From JANQEU01 sp965242805 (GTDB lineage Bacteria > Bacteroidota > Bacteroidia > Cytophagales > Cyclobacteriaceae), in assembly GCA_965242805.1 (NCBI GenBank), contig CBDETD010000002.1, forward strand, positions 3,472,001 through 3,536,000: a stretch of 64,000 nucleotides of DNA, read 5' to 3'. This document shows, piece by piece, positions 62,215-64,000 of this stretch (position 1 is the first letter of the stretch; each line of letters begins with the position of its first letter). Made by a program: the position numbers and the translations under genes. The notes under the pieces were generated by a model. That model saw only the letters and a list, made by a program, of their open reading frames with translations, had not been told where the DNA came from and did no database searches.

Positions 62215-62644
62215 TATTTATGGGATCTTCAATGTCACTAAAAAGTTCGGAAAACCTTATGGCGACGGAATCAAAATTATTCGTTGAGAGTGTGTCCAGG
62301 TTAAAGTATCTTATGGATGCATCGCAGTCGAGTTCGAAGACGATTATCTGCTTATCATATGTCAAATTCAGCTCAAACTTGACCGAATCGGTAAAAAACT
62401 CATATGAAATATTATTGGATTCCAAATCCAAAGGGAAGCCAAATGCTTCTGTCTTATTCAGGGTGTCCCGATCCCCTCCCAGGCGACCAATTCCAGCGAC
62501 AAGGATTGAGTCAAATATTACCAGACCGTCATAATTCCAATTAATCAGGACAGTCTCTCGATAAGGGGAGGTCTGGCAGTCCTCTATATCGTTGCATGAC
62601 ATGAAAAGCCCGATAAGTAATATGATTAAGCACCATTTTGGCAT
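62198..62644 (-). CDS. DUF6452-type lipoprotein
   Basis: About 148 residues from ATG 62644; longer in-frame starts would overlap the rimO start on the other strand. The lipobox is LIILLIGLFMSCND, with the lipidated cysteine near residue 16. The mature part is beta-rich (YRETVLINWNYDGLVIFDSI, FELNLTYDKQIIVFELDCDA). It overlaps the DUF6048 gene on the same strand, and the two are presumably one unit. No established function. Confidence 0.75.
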   Translation of the reverse strand: MPKWCLIILLIGLFMSCNDIEDCQTSPYRETVLINWNYDGLVIFDSILVAGIGRLGGDRDTLNKTEAFGFPLDLESNNISYEFFTDSVKFELNLTYDKQIIVFELDCDASIRYFNLDTLSTNNFDSVAIRFSELFSDIEDPINIEIYL

Positions 62645-62705
62645 GGCCGGCAAAGTTAAGTGATGTAAGAAATCAATTGTAGCTTTGCGCAAAATTTGAA
62701 AAGGC

Positions 62706-64000
62706 TTGAAGACGAAAGGTAGAAATAAGGATAAGGTTAACATTGTCACCTTGGGGTGTGCAAAAAACCTGGTGGACTCAGAAGTCTTGCTAACACAGCT
62801 CCGGGGTAACGACATCGATACTCAACATGAATCCAATAAAAACGATTCCAATATTATCATTATCAACACATGTGGATTTATTGAAAATGCCAAGGAAGAA
62901 TCGATCGAGACCATTCTCGGCTATGCCAATGAAAAGAAGAAGGGGAATATCGACAAATTGTACGTCACTGGCTGTCTGTCTCAGCGATACCGTGATGACC
63001 TGAAAAGTGAAATTGTAGAAGTTGATGACTGGTTTGGGACCAGGGAATTACCTGCACTTCTGAAGCGATTTAAAGCCGATTATAAGAAGGAGTTATTAGG
63101 TGAGCGCATATTGACGGCTAATGGTCATTATGCTTATCTGAAGATATCGGAAGGTTGTGACCGACCATGTTCGTTTTGTGCCATTCCACTTATGAGGGGA
63201 AATCATATATCCAAACCGATGGATGAACTTGTTCGTGAAGCCCAATCCCTGGTTGCTCAAGGTACGAAAGAGATCCTCCTAATTGCACAGGATTCTACCT
63301 ATTATGGTCTTGACATCTATAAAAAAAGAGCGCTTGCAGAACTTTTGGAAAGGTTGTCTGACGTGGATGGTCTGGACTGGATCCGATTGCATTATGCTTT
63401 TCCAACCGGTTTCCCGGAAGATATCCTGGATGTTATGGCGTCAAAGAGCAATATCTGCAACTATCTGGATATTCCTCTTCAGCATGGCAGTACGAATATG
63501 CTAAAGGTCATGAAAAGGGGTACCACCCGAGAAAAAACTGAATCCCTTCTTGAAAAGATCCGTTCTAAAATCCCTGGTATCGCGATTAGGACGACCCTGA
63601 TAGCAGGTCATCCCGGAGAAACAGAACAGGATTTTGAGGAAATGATGGATTTTGTTGAGAGAAGTAGATTCGAAAGATTAGGGATTTTTACCTACTCTCA
63701 TGAAGAAAATACGCATTCCTTTTCCTTGAAGGATGATGTGCCCCAGGAAATAAAAGAAGAAAGAGCAAGTGCCGTAATGGAACTTCAGGAAACAATCTCC
63801 GCGGAAATCAATGAAAGAAAAGTCGGAAATACCTACAAAGTTTTGATCGATCGCTTGGAAGGTGGGAACTTTATTGGCCGAACGGAGTTTGATTCACCGG
63901 AGGTAGACAATGAGGTGATTGTTGATTCCGATAAAACCAATCTTAGGATTGGTGACTTTGCAAATATTAAGATAACTAACTCAACAGCTTTTGATCTCTA
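62706..64000 (+). CDS. rimO: Ribosomal protein S12 methylthiotransferase RimO, 3' end beyond the window
   Basis: About 431 residues are present, almost the full length, and the frame is open at the window end. The only start is TTG 62706 because a TGA lies three codons upstream. The UPF0004 domain (VTLGCAKNLVDSEVLLTQ, INTCGFIENAKEES, VTGCLSQRYRDDL) is followed by the radical SAM motif ISEGCDRPCSFCAIPLMRGN, SITALAGHPGE-like IAGHPGETEQDFEEM and a C-terminal TRAM region. It adds a methylthio group to the Asp of S12. The domain order distinguishes it from MiaB by the S12-type PTGFPEDILDVM segment. Confidence 0.93.
   Translation, partial: MKTKGRNKDKVNIVTLGCAKNLVDSEVLLTQLRGNDIDTQHESNKNDSNIIIINTCGFIENAKEESIETILGYANEKKKGNIDKLYVTGCLSQRYRDDLKSEIVEVDDWFGTRELPALLKRFKADYKKELLGERILTANGHYAYLKISEGCDRPCSFCAIPLMRGNHISKPMDELVREAQSLVAQGTKEILLIAQDSTYYGLDIYKKRALAELLERLSDVDGLDWIRLHYAFPTGFPEDILDVMASKSNICNYLDIPLQHGSTNMLKVMKRGTTREKTESLLEKIRSKIPGIAIRTTLIAGHPGETEQDFEEMMDFVERSRFERLGIFTYSHEENTHSFSLKDDVPQEIKEERASAVMELQETISAEINERKVGNTYKVLIDRLEGGNFIGRTEFDSPEVDNEVIVDSDKTNLRIGDFANIKITNSTAFDL

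Overview
The window comes from a chromosome of a Bacteroidota bacterium, most likely a Cytophagales-type marine or soil member. The evidence is the gene complement: a DUF4105/Lnb-type lipoprotein acyltransferase, membrane-bound LytTR regulators, PadR plus 'prefix-domain' FtsX permease pairs, the DUF6452-DUF6048-rimO neighbourhood, and a coaX-OMP-TPR-lptC-corC-ppiD block. AT-leaning intergenic DNA, frequent TTG/GTG starts and few Shine-Dalgarno sequences agree with this. No tRNA, rRNA or CRISPR array was seen. The identification is my reading of family resemblance, not a database match.

Layout. 1-8 kb: ankyrin protein, pterin carbinolamine dehydratase, rsmI-IMPase pair, a LytTR regulator, a PDZ/hydrolase lipoprotein and a TPR protein, separated by palindrome-rich dispersed repeats. 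8.4-11.2 kb: a secreted polymorphic toxin with a metzincin-like zinc-protease core and a C-terminal domain that I align by eye to CD38/ADP-ribosyl cyclase, followed by a small immunity-like gene. 11.4-18.6 kb: a decayed type I methyltransferase fragment abutting an AT-rich seven-gene operon. That operon encodes a complete branched-chain-amino-acid-type (HAAT) ABC transporter with an unknown membrane protein and a diverged polyprenyl-synthase-like enzyme inside it. 18.8-21.8 kb: padR plus FtsX-type permease. 22-26.3 kb: serine hydrolase, LytTR regulator and a barrel-like protein.

26.5-35.7 kb is the least explained region. A 997-residue KAP-family P-loop NTPase faces a tightly packed five-gene operon (DUF5675 protein, polytopic membrane N-acetylmuramidase, two DUF4230 proteins, SH3b protein). 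I do not recognise it as a named system; it looks like a membrane/cell-wall-directed NTPase system, possibly defensive.

35.8-44.1 kb: small membrane protein, radical SAM/SPASM protein divergent from the Lnb-like gene, a second FtsX-type permease, a CarboxypepD_reg-like protein and an MFS exporter. 44.6-52.5 kb: an envelope-biogenesis run on the minus strand (coaX, OMP, TPR, lptC, small TM protein, CorC-like, ppiD, DUF493). 52.5-64 kb: housekeeping genes (anmK, Glu/Leu-type dehydrogenase, nhaD, aspartate kinase, ribH, TPR protein, pdhA, recF, DUF721, DUF6048, DUF6452, rimO), the last running off the window.

The strongest candidates for new biology are the NADase-like toxin/immunity pair, the transporter operon with the embedded prenyl-synthase homologue, and the KAP/muramidase/DUF4230 cluster.
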